This document shows, in pieces, positions 1 through 11,049 of a stretch of DNA of 64,000 nucleotides. How positions within the stretch are numbered: position 1 is the stretch's first letter; each line of letters opens with the position of its first letter. Origin of the DNA: Stictocephala bisonia (taxonomy: Eukaryota; Arthropoda; Insecta; Hemiptera; Membracidae); assembly GCA_035578905.1 (NCBI GenBank), contig JAQJVL010000001.1, positions 3,092,001 through 3,156,000 of the forward strand. The letters run 5' to 3'. The translations under genes were made by a program, and so were the position numbers. The notes under the pieces were generated by a model, which was not told the origin of the DNA, searched no databases, and saw nothing but the letters and a program-made list of their open reading frames with translations.

Positions 1-2
1 TG

Positions 3-194
3 AGCTGGCTTCCTGGGTATATCAGGCGTCGATCTGGTCTCTCAGAAACCCTACGTCGTCTTATCTCCGGAGGGACTATGTTGGGAGTCAGGGAAGACGA
101 CTTCCTCCTGACTCTGACTAACTGGACGTACTGTACAAGAATTGTTATAGTGACTGAGTACTTCGTAGTAGTGACGAACAATTCTTCAAATTGA
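3..194 (+). other. unrecognised open stretch at the left edge
   Basis: An open frame enters from the window edge and ends at TGA 192-194. The opposite strand is also open over the same interval, so strand is uncertain. Base composition is more balanced than the AT-rich DNA that follows, which is why it is listed. I recognise no domain. It could be the end of an exon or part of a mobile element cut by the window edge. Confidence 0.15.
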
Positions 195-835
195 ATCTGA
201 GTATACATTCAGGTTTAGGAAAAATTTTAATAAATGGAATCCACGGCCCCAAAAACTAAAATGATTAGATATTTTGAACAATTTGTTTCAGTTTGTCAAA
301 AAATAGTTTAATGAGGCATAAAAATACAATTTCTCTTACCCGGAATTTCAGTGTTAGAAAATAAAGAAAGACAGGACAAATAGATAACATATACAGGCCT
401 CTGTTCTTTATGGCCAATCATGAAGATTGATTTATTTATCTTAAATTTAAATCACTTTCTTAAACATCTAAAACTAATATGATCAATGTTGGAAACATTA
501 ATATTTTACCTTATTAAAAGGGTCTCAACTGGACGGAGATAAGTTAACCAATAACAAATAAATAAATATTGATTCTTGTTTAATTTTCAAATATTTAAAT
601 GCAGTATTCATTTTTAACTATTTTAAGATTTTTAAATTCAAAATGTATTCCTCGTAATTCACATAAATTTTATTGGTGCCACTTTCTATTAAAATAGTGG
701 AGAATTTATTGTTGGTATAAATACATAATTACGACAATTTTGCCTTCCAATTTCCAAAAACCAATTTCCAAAAATACTTCCAATTATATTTTCGTGGGCA
801 ACATATACGAGGGACCCCTTGTATTTATCATCAAC
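195..835. other. AT-rich DNA, no gene seen
   Basis: Very AT-rich sequence with dense stops in all frames. I see no gene, array or clear element termini. Confidence 0.5.
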
Positions 836-1445
836 AGGGTTGGGCAAAAGTCTAGAATATATTTACTAATTTCAAAACCATTGAAAGACATGTAATTAAA
901 CTTTGTAGTTTTGTACATGTCCCTATACTAAACATGTAGACATATTTTACTTGTTTTCTGCATAGCCAGGTGATGGCCCATGAAGTAAGTCTTAAAATTT
1001 TTAAATCTAAGCCTACCTCGAGTTATTCCTCATTTTAAAGGTTTTTGTTTGTAAAACACAAGAGTCCAAACCTGAGGTCAAAAGGATGACTCAGTCATAA
1101 GTACAGCCAATCAAAGAGTTTAATGGCAGGGTTAAGAATGTTAGTTATATGACATTAAATTCTTTGCGAGGCTATATTTTCTGACTGGGTCATCCTTTTG
1201 ACCTCAGGTTTGGACTCTTGTATTTTACAAACAAAGACCTTTAAAATGAGGTATAGCTCAAGGTAGGCTTACATTTAAAATTATTAAGACTTCCTTTCAT
1301 GTGCCATCACCTGGCTTTTCGAAAAACAAGTAAAATATGTCTAAATGTTTGGTAAAGGGACGTGAACATAACTGCAAATTTTCATTACATTTCTTTCAAT
1401 GATTTTGAAATTAATAAATATATTTCAGACTTTTGTCCAACCTAG
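836..1445. mobile_element. foldback/MITE-like inverted-repeat element
   Basis: Two long arms (about 836-1100 and 1180-1445) are reverse complements with moderate divergence. The outer ends read GGGTTGGGCAAAAGTCT on the left and, reverse-complemented, AGGTTGGACAAAAGTCT on the right. Only about 80 bp separates the arms and there is no coding capacity. This is the layout of a non-autonomous foldback DNA transposon. I could not define a target-site duplication, so the exact ends are approximate. Confidence 0.7.
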
Positions 1446-1450
1446 TATAA

Positions 1451-1508
1451 CTGTAGTATTGACCCACCCAACTACCCCTCCACGTACAATTGTATTGACT
1501 CACCCTAG
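1451..1508 (+). repeat. fragment of dispersed GT-rich minisatellite
   Basis: Two diverged units of the family with the word TAGTATTGACCCACCC followed by CCACGTACA. It lies immediately outside the foldback element at 836-1445. Confidence 0.6.
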
Positions 1509-2690
1509 TGGTAATTTACATTTTAATTGTAGTTAAAATAATTATAAACTTAAAATTATAAAAAATAGTTAATTTTCAACTAGTTTCTCGGTATTAACTA
1601 TAGTACTACCCAGACTATGGTAAATAACTAGCTATAAAATGTAAGAAATATCTTCAAACCCACTGTTGTTATGATCATGTAAGCCTTTGATCGCAGGAAC
1701 AAATATTTAACTATTTATTTTCGATCATTTGTATTTTCATGTTTTGTATCGTTTTTATTTTTTTAACTATGTTCAATTTATGAGCAAATAAATAGTTTGA
1801 CCCTTCTTGACATCGATTTAAAACAATAAATATTTTATTATTTTGGCCTAAGGCCCATAATTTTAGTTTTTTTTATGCAGTTATATTCGAATTTTTGAGA
1901 TGATTATCTAATTTAATATACCAAAATTAATTCAATATCTTAATTTAATATCGAATCTATATAAAATTTACAACTATCAATAATTTTGGATCCCATAAAC
2001 GATTTTTGTTTCAAATACAAACCATTGCATGTGTATGGCGTTTACACAAGTAAATAGTTTTATAATAATAATTTATTTATTCCATCCACAGCATACATAC
2101 AAAACACATCAATACAAAAGTGATACAATATTTACAGAAGTATATAACAAATAATAAATAACATAACATATTTTACAATTAAACTAAAAAACACATACTC
2201 CAAACACCTGTTTATAATAAAGAATACCATACATGACTTCTGTGATACTGACCTTGAGAAACTACACAATGTATTTTTATTGTTACTTTAATAGTTTAAA
2301 TCCTTTATTATGTGGATAAAATAAATAGAAATGAATAGGTCCTCTTAGGCAATGCCGGAATAGAGGCACAAATTTACTTGTAATAAAAATAGGTACTATG
2401 CAGTCTGTTTTATTATAATGAACGGTGAAAGTGATTTATTCTGTTCTTTGAGGAATTAAATAGAAAAAATTAGTTTTTTTTACTTCAACTGACAACATTA
2501 TAAACATTGCAATATTAATATCCCTCTAAGGTTTAAATCAACAACATGCATTGCGCAATTAACTATCTGTACAGTTTTCAGTCCCACGAGAGTTCCACAA
2601 CACATTTAACGTGTTACTTAATTAATTTTCATATCTAATAATATGCACATTAATATTATCTTTAACATTTGTTTGATATATCTACATTTG
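1509..2690. other. AT-rich DNA with possible LINE 3' end on the minus strand
   Basis: No gene seen. Around 2060-2200 the minus strand ends in an AATAAATAAATTATTATTAT-type tail, as seen at 3' ends of non-LTR retrotransposons. It is too short to classify. Confidence 0.3.
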
Positions 2691-2694
2691 TATA

Positions 2695-3368
2695 CAGGGT
2701 GTCTGAAAAGTCTGGGTACGGCTTAATATTTAATAAACCATAGCACATAACACCTATAAACTTTGCTCAGTGTTATTTGGCTTTATAAACTATATTTTCT
2801 TGATATTACCATGACATGCCTACGATGGGGGGACGGCCCACAGAGGAAGTCACACAAATCTTAAATGCAAGCCATTTTAAAGGTCCTTAGTAGTAGAGCT
2901 TCATGCCGCAAATTAGACCTCAAAGGTTAATCCTAAACAAAATGGCGGTGCTTGTTATTTTCAATATTGATCTTATGTGCAATTTCAAGAATGGCTTAAT
3001 TTTAGTGTATCCATATCAGATGAGGCCACAAAACTTCACACATTATTACTGTACACAAACGCCTACTTTACGATGTATTCAGTGTCCTATTATTTCTCTA
3101 TGGGAACGGTCCACGACGAGTCAGTAGAAAAATGTCATTGTAAGCATAGGTTGATATGAATATCGTTCTAAAGGTCTGGTCAAGCAAAAAAGAATGCCGC
3201 AAACCACAGCTCAAAAGCTTTATCCGTTACAAAATGGTAGCGGTTTATAAAATCTTCATAACCCAACCATTTTGTAATGGATAAATATTTTGAAGTGCGA
3301 TTTGCTGCATTCTTCTTTGCTTGACGATCTCTTTAGATATAGGCATATCAACTTATGCTTACATTGAA
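2695..3368. mobile_element. decayed TIR/foldback element region
   Basis: At 2693-2720 there is TA followed by CAGGGTGTCTGAAAAGTC, an end resembling the CAGGGTGTCCCG terminus of the intact element at 23835. No matching right end is visible. Nested to the right is an inverted repeat, arms about 3135-3245 and 3262-3368, around a short loop. A diverged direct copy of part of its left arm lies at 2903-2950. The small open frames here are chance products of this repeat DNA. Confidence 0.5.
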
Positions 3369-5428
3369 TTCTTGGACATTAGCTGACTAGCACGTCAGGA
3401 ATTGCTCGATACAGTAAATGCAATGGAACAACAAATACATTTCGACCGTCTTAGAAAATGCATTCACTTCACACTCTGCTTTGAGTGAGGCTGTCAAGGC
3501 ATTAAATAGTTCGATAGTATTAACTAAGAGATTTGTATCGAAGAAGTGATTTTTATATGGAAATGTTGTCATGTTTGTACTAATCTCATGTTATTTGTGT
3601 TTGGGGTTGTTTTTTTTAAAAAGATGAGAATTACTATTCACAAATATGAGAACACTTTGTATGTAAATTTAGGTAATGTTAGTTTTAGGTTTTAGTTTTT
3701 TATCAGATTAAAATACTTCTTTATTATTTTTTATTTTATTTGTTGTGGCTTCTAATATTAGGAAATTTAGTTTATAAAAGTTTGCCTTTGTATTGTTTAT
3801 AGCTTCAAGTAATAATTGTTTATAAACATAGGTTTATTTTATTTATGTACTTATATACAGGCAGTGTAATAATTTTATTTATTTACGTCTGGCTGGTAGG
3901 GGCCCATTCCCCTCACACAGGCATGTGCCCATAAGGGGATCTATTTCCACCGTTGTTATGTAATACCTATATAATGTTATTATTATTATTATTATTTTTA
4001 ATAAAATGCTTATCTATCTATCTAACATAGATGGAACTGTGAGTATATTATAATCATTAAATATAGACCTACAAGAAAAGTAATCACGCTTACCAAATAA
4101 TGTTCAAACTGCCCTCTTTTGCAAATTCAAACAAAAAGTTAGATCCTTTGCACTCACATCCCAAGACTTGTACTCCTTAAGCCAATACAGGATAAATTAG
4201 GCCATAGTATACAGCAAGAAAAGGCTTACTATCCATAAAAGAAGAAAAACGTTTTAACACAAAGATTCCTGAACCAACTTTTTCACGTACTAAGTCAATA
4301 GGTAATTTAAATTTTCAATGATTGTCAATCCTGATACCCAAAAATATTGTTTCGTTAGACGGATCAATTTTATGTTCATCGAAAACATTTTACAGAATAT
4401 TAAAAACACAATGCAATGTTCTTCTCAAATTGAAGAGAAAATATTGAATATTTAGTGATACCAAGTACCTGATGGAGACCAACGAATATATATGTGTATT
4501 CCTTGTGGAGAGTGAGGGTGACTAAATAACCTAACCGGTTCCATTCATGCCAGGGGCGTTTGTGACTGCAACCTCCTGGTTTCAACTTTACAGACACGAC
4601 TCGTGAGGGTCAACTGCTTGCTCTTCTTATTGTCACGAATCATGAGAGAACGGACACCACTTTGGATGGTGTGCAAGAAGTACGTTCATCAAGACATACT
4701 TAGCAGGTGGGTTCTTCAAGAAGACTCCCTGTCAATAAGCCGGAATAAATTGGTCGGAGGAGGGGGTTACTTTACCTTCGTCAAACTGCAAGGGTCGGAC
4801 ATTCGGCCCTAACGGGCTATATGTCCGATCATGCAAAACGGGTAAAATAATTTATGACAGTTTAACAATACAGGTTGTCCGGATACCCGTCAAGAAGTTC
4901 TCGAGAAGTGGGGGAGGGTGGCTGAGAAGTTGTCCTGAGTATCTCGTATTGAAGTATATGAGTATCTAAATTCATGTTCTGAATGTGGGGAGATGCATGG
5001 GAGTTGAGAGGTGGAGATAAAGTCTGTCTACTGCAAAACTACTTCATTTTTGCATCTGCCGTCGATAACCCCGATTGTAGAACTATAATATGTACTAAAA
5101 TAAAACATTTTCGGACTAAAAAAAATAATGAGTAAAGAGGTCCACACATATTACTTTTTTAATTCTTTATTACTTACCTCCTAAGAGATTACAACTTTGT
5201 TATGCCTCAACAAAGTGGAAAGTATACATGAACTGTTGATATAGGCTTGTTACTATGTTTCTACGCTTCCACTTTTGGCACACACTCATCGCTTCATAAT
5301 TTGTTCATAAATTATTCATGATTATCGTTTTATTTATACAATGACTATTATCATTAAATCTACTAGTTACATTACCTTAAAATCTAGTCCTATTAAAAAC
5401 GTACCAAAAGGCTTTAGAATATTGTATA
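3369..5428. other. intergenic/repeat DNA with a LINE-like 3' tail and a hairpin
   Basis: No gene recognised. At 3895-4025 a segment ends in a (TTA)n run, an AATAAAATG signal and (TATC)n, as at a plus-strand LINE 3' end. At 4792-4832 a strong imperfect hairpin has stem GGTCGGACAT/ATGTCCGATC with a second GGCCC/GGGC pairing inside. Its function is unknown. Confidence 0.35.
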
Positions 5429-5795
5429 CAATAGTGATGACCCTCCCACTCACCCATTCGCATACAGTAGTAATGGCCCACCTATACACTTACAGTAGTG
5501 ATGAGCCTCCCACCAACCCGTACACTTACGGTCGCCATGACCCCCGCACCCACCCATTCGCCTACAGTGGTAATGGTCCTCCGGCCCACCTATACACTTA
5601 CAGTAGTGATGAGCCTCCTACCCACCCGTACAGTACGGCCGTGATGACCCTCCCACCCACCCATTCGTCTACAGTGGTAATGGTCCTCCAGCCCACCTAT
5701 ACGCCACTTTTTATAGTGGTGATGACCCTGGCATCCACCCATACACCTACAGTAGTGATGACCCACCCACCCACCCATACACTTACAGTACATTG
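5429..5795 (+). repeat. minisatellite block, about 31-bp unit
   Basis: About a dozen diverged units built from TACAGTAGTGATGACCC and CACCCACCCATACAC. The 157-residue plus-strand frame and the 67-residue minus-strand frame over this block are low-complexity read-through of the repeat, not genes. Confidence 0.9.
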
Positions 5796-5799
5796 TAAA

Positions 5800-6811
5800 A
5801 AAGCTATGTCATAGTTATCTAAGGGTTGGCAAAAAAAATTGTGGTTCCACACTTTTGAAAAAATTCTTAATTAATTTGCACACATTGACCAGAAAGACTA
5901 TTTGTAAATAAGAAACAATTTTTAGATTTAAGTTGCAGATTTTAAAATGTTCAAACGTGCTTAAAAACTAACAATTTAGAAACAAAACAATTAATTGACA
6001 GATATTGTTTTGTTGTTATCATAAAAACGATATGGGTGTACATAAAGCCAAAATATACGCCTTTAATTTTATTTTTTATTTTATTAATTTTTTTACACCT
6101 GTTAAACCTTTATCGACTCATCAAAGCTAAAAGTGCTGTTGGTAGAATTTAGTCACTACTCCAAGAAATATTATAATTTTCATATTTCATTTAGAAAATA
6201 TCCTCTTTTTTCGGAAAACGACTCATGAATACATTTAGTTCAGCACTTTCCTTGGAAGATATGGCGTTAATGGAAATCGGTCTAGTGGAAACAAGGACTG
6301 GGTAGACTGTTCAGCCGGGGCAACGACCCCCAGAGCTTACTCGGTCAGGAAGCTTACAAGACACCTGCGGATTGCATCACTCAAGAACCGATGGGGGTCC
6401 ATGCGAGACTCTTTGTTATGACATATTGTAATCTATTCACGCAACGAGACTTATCGTTTAACGATCAAACTACTAACATATTTACTAATGTCGCAACTCT
6501 AGTGACACAATTCTCCAGTGACTAAATGCTCATAACACGTGCAATTTTCAGAATTTGAAAAAAATTAACATCTATGTAATACTGAAAATTTTAGTCTATG
6601 AAATTTCTTCATGATATTAAACTCTTTTTTATAATTATTTTTGAAGTAAGGAAATAATCACTTAGAAATAACGTTCGCTGAAGAAAGAACAAATATTTCC
6701 AGTTAGATTTCCTGAGTGCTTGCCAAAACTTAAGTTAATTTACTTTCAAAGCCAAATTGCAGAGATTAATCAGAATCAAGTATCTAAGGTAGTTTTCAGA
6801 CAAAAAGTGTA
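5800..6811. other. AT-rich DNA, no gene seen
   Basis: No coding signal. A more GC-balanced stretch at about 6230-6420 has no frame or domain that I recognise. Confidence 0.4.
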
Positions 6812-7227
6812 TTAATAGTCTGCAGAGGTAGTCCCTTTCCTTGTTGGATGCATTTTCGTAAGAGGAATGGTAAATGCGGAACGGTGCTGTGACTAAACGA
6901 TCTGTCAGAAAATTTAAATGTTTGCATGGTTTGAAATGGCGTAAAAGTAACTAGAGTATTCTCTATTTAATTTTCAAAAAAATATTGATATGTGATGTAA
7001 TGAAAAATATTTAATTTTACTTTACTAGATTGTGTTTGATATTAAAATGCAACATCAATAATCAAAATTTAAAAGTAGATTCTTAAGTAACTTTAACGTT
7101 CTTTCAATCGAGGTAAAAATTAAAATTTTCTGGCAAAATCGTTAAGTCACAGTCCTGTATCGCATTTAACATTGTTATTAAGGTAATTAATCATATATGA
7201 CGAGTGACTACCTCTGCAGACTCTTAA
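6812..7227. mobile_element. TTAA-flanked MITE, family 'GTCTGCAG'
   Basis: The ends are inverted repeats beginning TTAATAGTCTGCAGAGGTAG on the left and TTAAGAGTCTGCAGAGGTAG on the reverse-complemented right. The inverted similarity runs about 120 bp inward, including the word CTGTGACTTAACGAT. It has no coding capacity. TTAA at both ends suits a piggyBac-type target site, although the tips do not start with the usual CC. Related copies lie at 25.62-26.15 kb and 54.60-55.94 kb. Confidence 0.75.
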
Positions 7228-7529
7228 GGAGCTTCGTGTATCATGAAAACGAGGAATAGAGGGAATAAAATTTAATTTCGAACTTATTATTCACTTTGGG
7301 TAGGAACTAAAATAAATTTGAAATTGCCTAATTTTCAAATGGGGCCTAAAATACAAATTTTATTAAATAAAAAATTACTAAATGGGATAAAACCCTATTT
7401 TATAGTATGTGCCTGTTTCACATTTGATAAGAGAAAAGGAAGTTCCATCTAAGAAAATATATAGAATCTTGAACACGTTAATCGTTTTGACCAAGTAATA
7501 TAAAATAAAAAAGATCAAATAATATAAAT

Positions 7530-8160
7530 ATATACACGTATGATGGTATTGGCTGGCCCTGTCACCCATACACGTACGGTGGTCTTGACTCACAAACTCA
7601 CCCATAAACATATGGTAGTGTTGACCATCCTACCTACCCATACTTGTACGGTAGTGATGACCTACCCACCCACCTATACATGTACAGTAGTGATGAACCA
7701 TCCATGCACCTACGGTGGTGGTGACCTACCCACCCACCTATACATGTACGGTAGTGATGAACCATCCATGCACTCACGGTAGTGATGACCTAACCACTCA
7801 CCTATACAGTACGGTAGTGATGAACCATCCATGCATCTACGGTAGTGATGACCTACCCACCCACCTATACATGTACCTACGGTAGTGATGACGTACCCAC
7901 CCACCTATACATGTACGGTAGTGATGAACCATCCATGCACTCACGGTAGTGATGACCTAACCACTCACCTATACATGTACGGTAGTGATGAACCATCCAT
8001 GCACCTACGGTAGTGATGACCTACCCACCCACCTATACATGTACCTACGGTAGTGATGACGTACCCACCCACCTATACATGTACGGTAGTGATGAACCAT
8101 CCATGCACCTACGGTGGTGATGACCTACCCACCCAACCACCCATAGACGTACGCTAGCGA
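7530..8160 (+). repeat. minisatellite block with a 64-bp dimer unit
   Basis: The same family as at 5429, here about 20 units. From 7690 onward two diverged units (one with GATGAACCATCCATGCAC, the other with GATGACCTACCCACCCAC) alternate as a dimer of about 64 bp. The open frames on both strands are repeat read-through. Confidence 0.9.
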
Positions 8161-9660
8161 TGCATAGCCGAGTTCTATTTTTATCTGCTGAACAAGACAA
8201 GGGTCAAATAATTTAGTTTTATGAATAAAAGCACTACGAAGAAATTATTAATATAATGTGGAAATGTCAATAAGTAGCAATATACTGTAAAATACGTTCT
8301 TTAATCAATTGATTTCATTAGCTTTCTGGTGCAGTATCAAATTGATCGATTACAACTAATGATTTTTAGTTATGTTCCATCCTAATTTAGCGTGTATTAC
8401 ATTTACATTTTTGGTATGGACAAGTCCTAATGTATCATATTCTTTATGTTCAAATTGGTAAACAGCTCAGTGACGAGTTAAGATAAAATTTAAAAAATGT
8501 GACAAAGGCGTGATTAATCTACAGCAGCCCCACTTCAACGCTTCGCCTTCTCCCACCTTCCTTCCCCTCAATGCCCTAAGCACCAATATCGTCATCAAAA
8601 GGTCCCTTCTTGTGCTTGTAAATTCAATGTTAATATTCCATAGCATATTATTCTAACGTTGAATATATAGAAGTGGCATTGAGGGTTAGTATGAAATAGA
8701 ATTATATTTCCTTATTAAACACAAGAACTTTTCCAGATACAACATCCGAAATATAATAAAAGCTCTATAGACGTCCTTCCTAAAATATTATGTATATTTC
8801 TTTCTTTTGGGTTTGTTAATTGTACTGTATTGGCCATGGACTATTACTGAGACCAGTTGAATCCATATCTGTGTAAGGTCAGTTGGTACGTACACCACAT
8901 AGAACATAAGTATGTTAGACATAATTTGGAAAACCCAAAAGACTCACGCCGGTGAAAAGCTCAGTTAGAAGGTCGAAAGAGTCGTGGATGGACCAAAACA
9001 CTTGTTTGTAAAAAAAATTGTATGGTAGAGTCTTTCAGTCTCATATGTGTACGTGTGCACATGTGTTCTGATTTCTTCTCTACTACATACACAGTATGTA
9101 AGCGCCCAGGACACTTATGTTCATAGGACTCCATAAGGATCAATTATTTGTATAGCGTGTTTGGGGAATACAAGACCCATGTAACTTTATTGAGAAAGTT
9201 CCCAAAAGTATGCATTCCAAATCAATCTTTACTGCTAGAAGACTGAAAAATGTACAATAAATATTCAATTATATATTATTTTGGTCAATTGCACCACATT
9301 AAAGAATATGGTGCAGATATGCATGCAGATACATTCAAGCATGCATATCTGAAACATGTAGTCGCCAATTTTCCAACTTTCAACGTCGGGTCAGTCTTAT
9401 ATTATACGGGTCTTATAAAGATGGTGGACCTCCGTTTATATGTCAAGAACTCTTTTAACATTAGAACATGCATGTCACCTTGAGCTTCGCGCATTTTTTT
9501 ATCCAATTTGGCAGTTCGTTGAGGAAATGGACACCTACTTGTGAAGGTTTGGTGTTCATAAACTACACTTTATGTCTTATCGGCCACTAGCAGCCTTGAT
9601 TATATACATAAACATAGATATATCAATAGTTTTTTAATTAGCATAATACATGTTGGTACA
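8161..9660. other. no gene seen
   Basis: AT-rich sequence with only short chance frames. A pyrimidine-rich patch at 8530-8590 is the only compositional feature noted. Confidence 0.4.
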
Positions 9661-9730
9661 TATACAGTACAAGTAAATGTCACACAACACAAATATATTA
9701 CAATATAAGTACAAAATGCACAAATATTAT

Positions 9731-9771
9731 GGTGATACATTTCGGTGAACCACGCTCACCTTCGTCAGACC
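9731..9771 (-). ncRNA. hammerhead ribozyme-like motif, left arm
   Basis: Read on the minus strand: GGT (stem I), CTGACGA (matching the conserved CUGANGA), A, stem II GGTGA/TCACC with a 7-nt loop, GAAA, then TGTATC and ACC. ACC pairs with the initial GGT to close stem I. The ATC before ACC fits the NUH cleavage rule. Stem III would be only about 2 bp, which is known in hammerheads that act as dimers. Confidence 0.6.
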
Positions 9772-9824
9772 AGAGGGAAAAAATCATACACAAGGGTCAA
9801 CATGATTATTTTGTTAATCCCTCT

Positions 9825-9865
9825 GGTCTGAGGAAGGTGAGCGTGGTTCACCGAAATCAATCACC
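9825..9865 (+). ncRNA. hammerhead ribozyme-like motif, right arm
   Basis: GGT 9825-9827, CTGAGGA 9828-9834, stem II GGTGA 9836-9840 with TCACC 9848-9852, GAAA 9853-9856, predicted cleavage after ATC (9860-9862), and ACC 9863-9865 pairing back to GGT. All invariant core positions fit the hammerhead consensus. It differs from the left-arm copy at the free N7 position and in stem III. Confidence 0.6.
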
Positions 9866-9966
9866 ATAATATTTGTGCATTTTATACTTGCATTGTAATA
9901 TATTTGTGCATTTTGTGTTCATATTGTAATATATTTGTGTTCTGTGACGTTTACTTGTACTGTATA

Positions 9967-10749
9967 GATATATCATCTGAATATTTTAGTCTGAAGTGTT
10001 GAGGTTTACTTTATGATATCTGCTGCTACAGCTGGTTTAAATTGCGTTACATTTACATGGTACTACATTAGCGCTTTACTATTGGCCCCCCAAAACAGCT
10101 GATAATTAGAGGCAAAAAACTTATCATAGGATGAACGGAACTGATGATAAACTCTCTGTGTGTTTATAAAATTAATGGCAATAGTCTTTGCCATCATAGT
10201 ATGTGTCAATCGGTTGCTTGTCAAAGAATATTTCAGAGGCTTGGAAGTGTTAACATTTACAAATGTTTAAAACATTCTCTACTCACGATTTTCTGAATTT
10301 TAACCATACTATTATGAGAATCGCCTTTTTTAACGCTCTGAAAAATGGCAATTTGAACAAGTTCCCCACAAATCCAATCTGTAGTAGGGTTGAGGGTTAA
10401 TGACGCCATTTATATGCTGTGGTCAGTCAGTAACTCGAGCAATATTTGGACACATCCAGAAGGACAACTTGGAGCACAGAGTCGATGTCATGATTCCAAG
10501 TCAATATCAATTAATATTCAAAGGAATTTCGCACAGTTCAATTCCTCCATCCACGTATCCGCCAACTTGACGGATGATCACTAGATAGAATGTATTGATC
10601 ACTGAGTGAAATACAAAACAGTGGATTCTGAAGATTTTGTTTGGGAGATTAGACTATTGAAATGATGGCACACATTTTTATGTCAAGTTCTTTCTATTCT
10701 GCACAATTTTTCCATGCATTGGTCATGAACCCTAACTCACTAAATCGGT
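9967..10749. other. no gene seen
   Basis: AT-rich, with short frames lacking any recognisable domain. Confidence 0.4.
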
Positions 10750-10975
10750 TAAGGAATGTAAAAAGGTTGAAGTTAAAGAAGTACTTATATTATCAGATGA
10801 CGTCAGGGCTAAGAAGCCTTCTCTTGCACTTAACCTGGGGACCAACGGCTTAACATGACTCCCGAACCATGGGAGCGGCAGGGGAAAGACTGTTGTGATT
10901 TCATCGGGAATCGAACCCGAATTGAGTGTTTTAAGCAACCACCTTAGCCCCTTAGCTAGATTCGCTTCTTAGCTT
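10750..10975 (-). mobile_element. tRNA-derived SINE, copy 1
   Basis: On the minus strand the head has an A-box-like TAGCTAAGGGGC and a B box GGTTCGATTCC. A body follows with TTAAGCCGTTGGTCCCCAGG. A second copy of the same body lies on the plus strand at 19216-19425. tRNA-type internal promoters plus a shared non-tRNA body are the hallmark of a SINE. Frames read through it are not genes. Confidence 0.75.
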
Positions 10976-11049
10976 TTTTTGTCAGGCAACACGTCTCGAA
11001 TTCTCCTATGTACTAGGAAGAGTCCATAAATGTCGTGTCTGTATTTACC

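Larger units (their letters stand above)
9661..9966. mobile_element. inverted repeat carrying hammerhead-like cores (retrozyme/Penelope-like)
   Basis: Two arms (9661-9778 and 9817-9966) face each other across about 38 bp. Each arm contains a hammerhead-like core near its inner end and an outer AT-rich tract with GTGTTGTGTGACATTTACTTG-like sequence. The right arm has an internal duplication of a segment with ATATTTGTGCATTTT. The outer tract recurs at 21.2 kb and 44.03-44.12 kb, which makes this a dispersed family. Hammerhead motifs in repeats of Penelope-like elements and in retrozymes are established; membership here is inferred. Confidence 0.65.

Noticed and set aside
5341..5814. 157-codon threonine/histidine/proline-rich ORF
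   Set aside because: It is composed almost wholly of minisatellite units.
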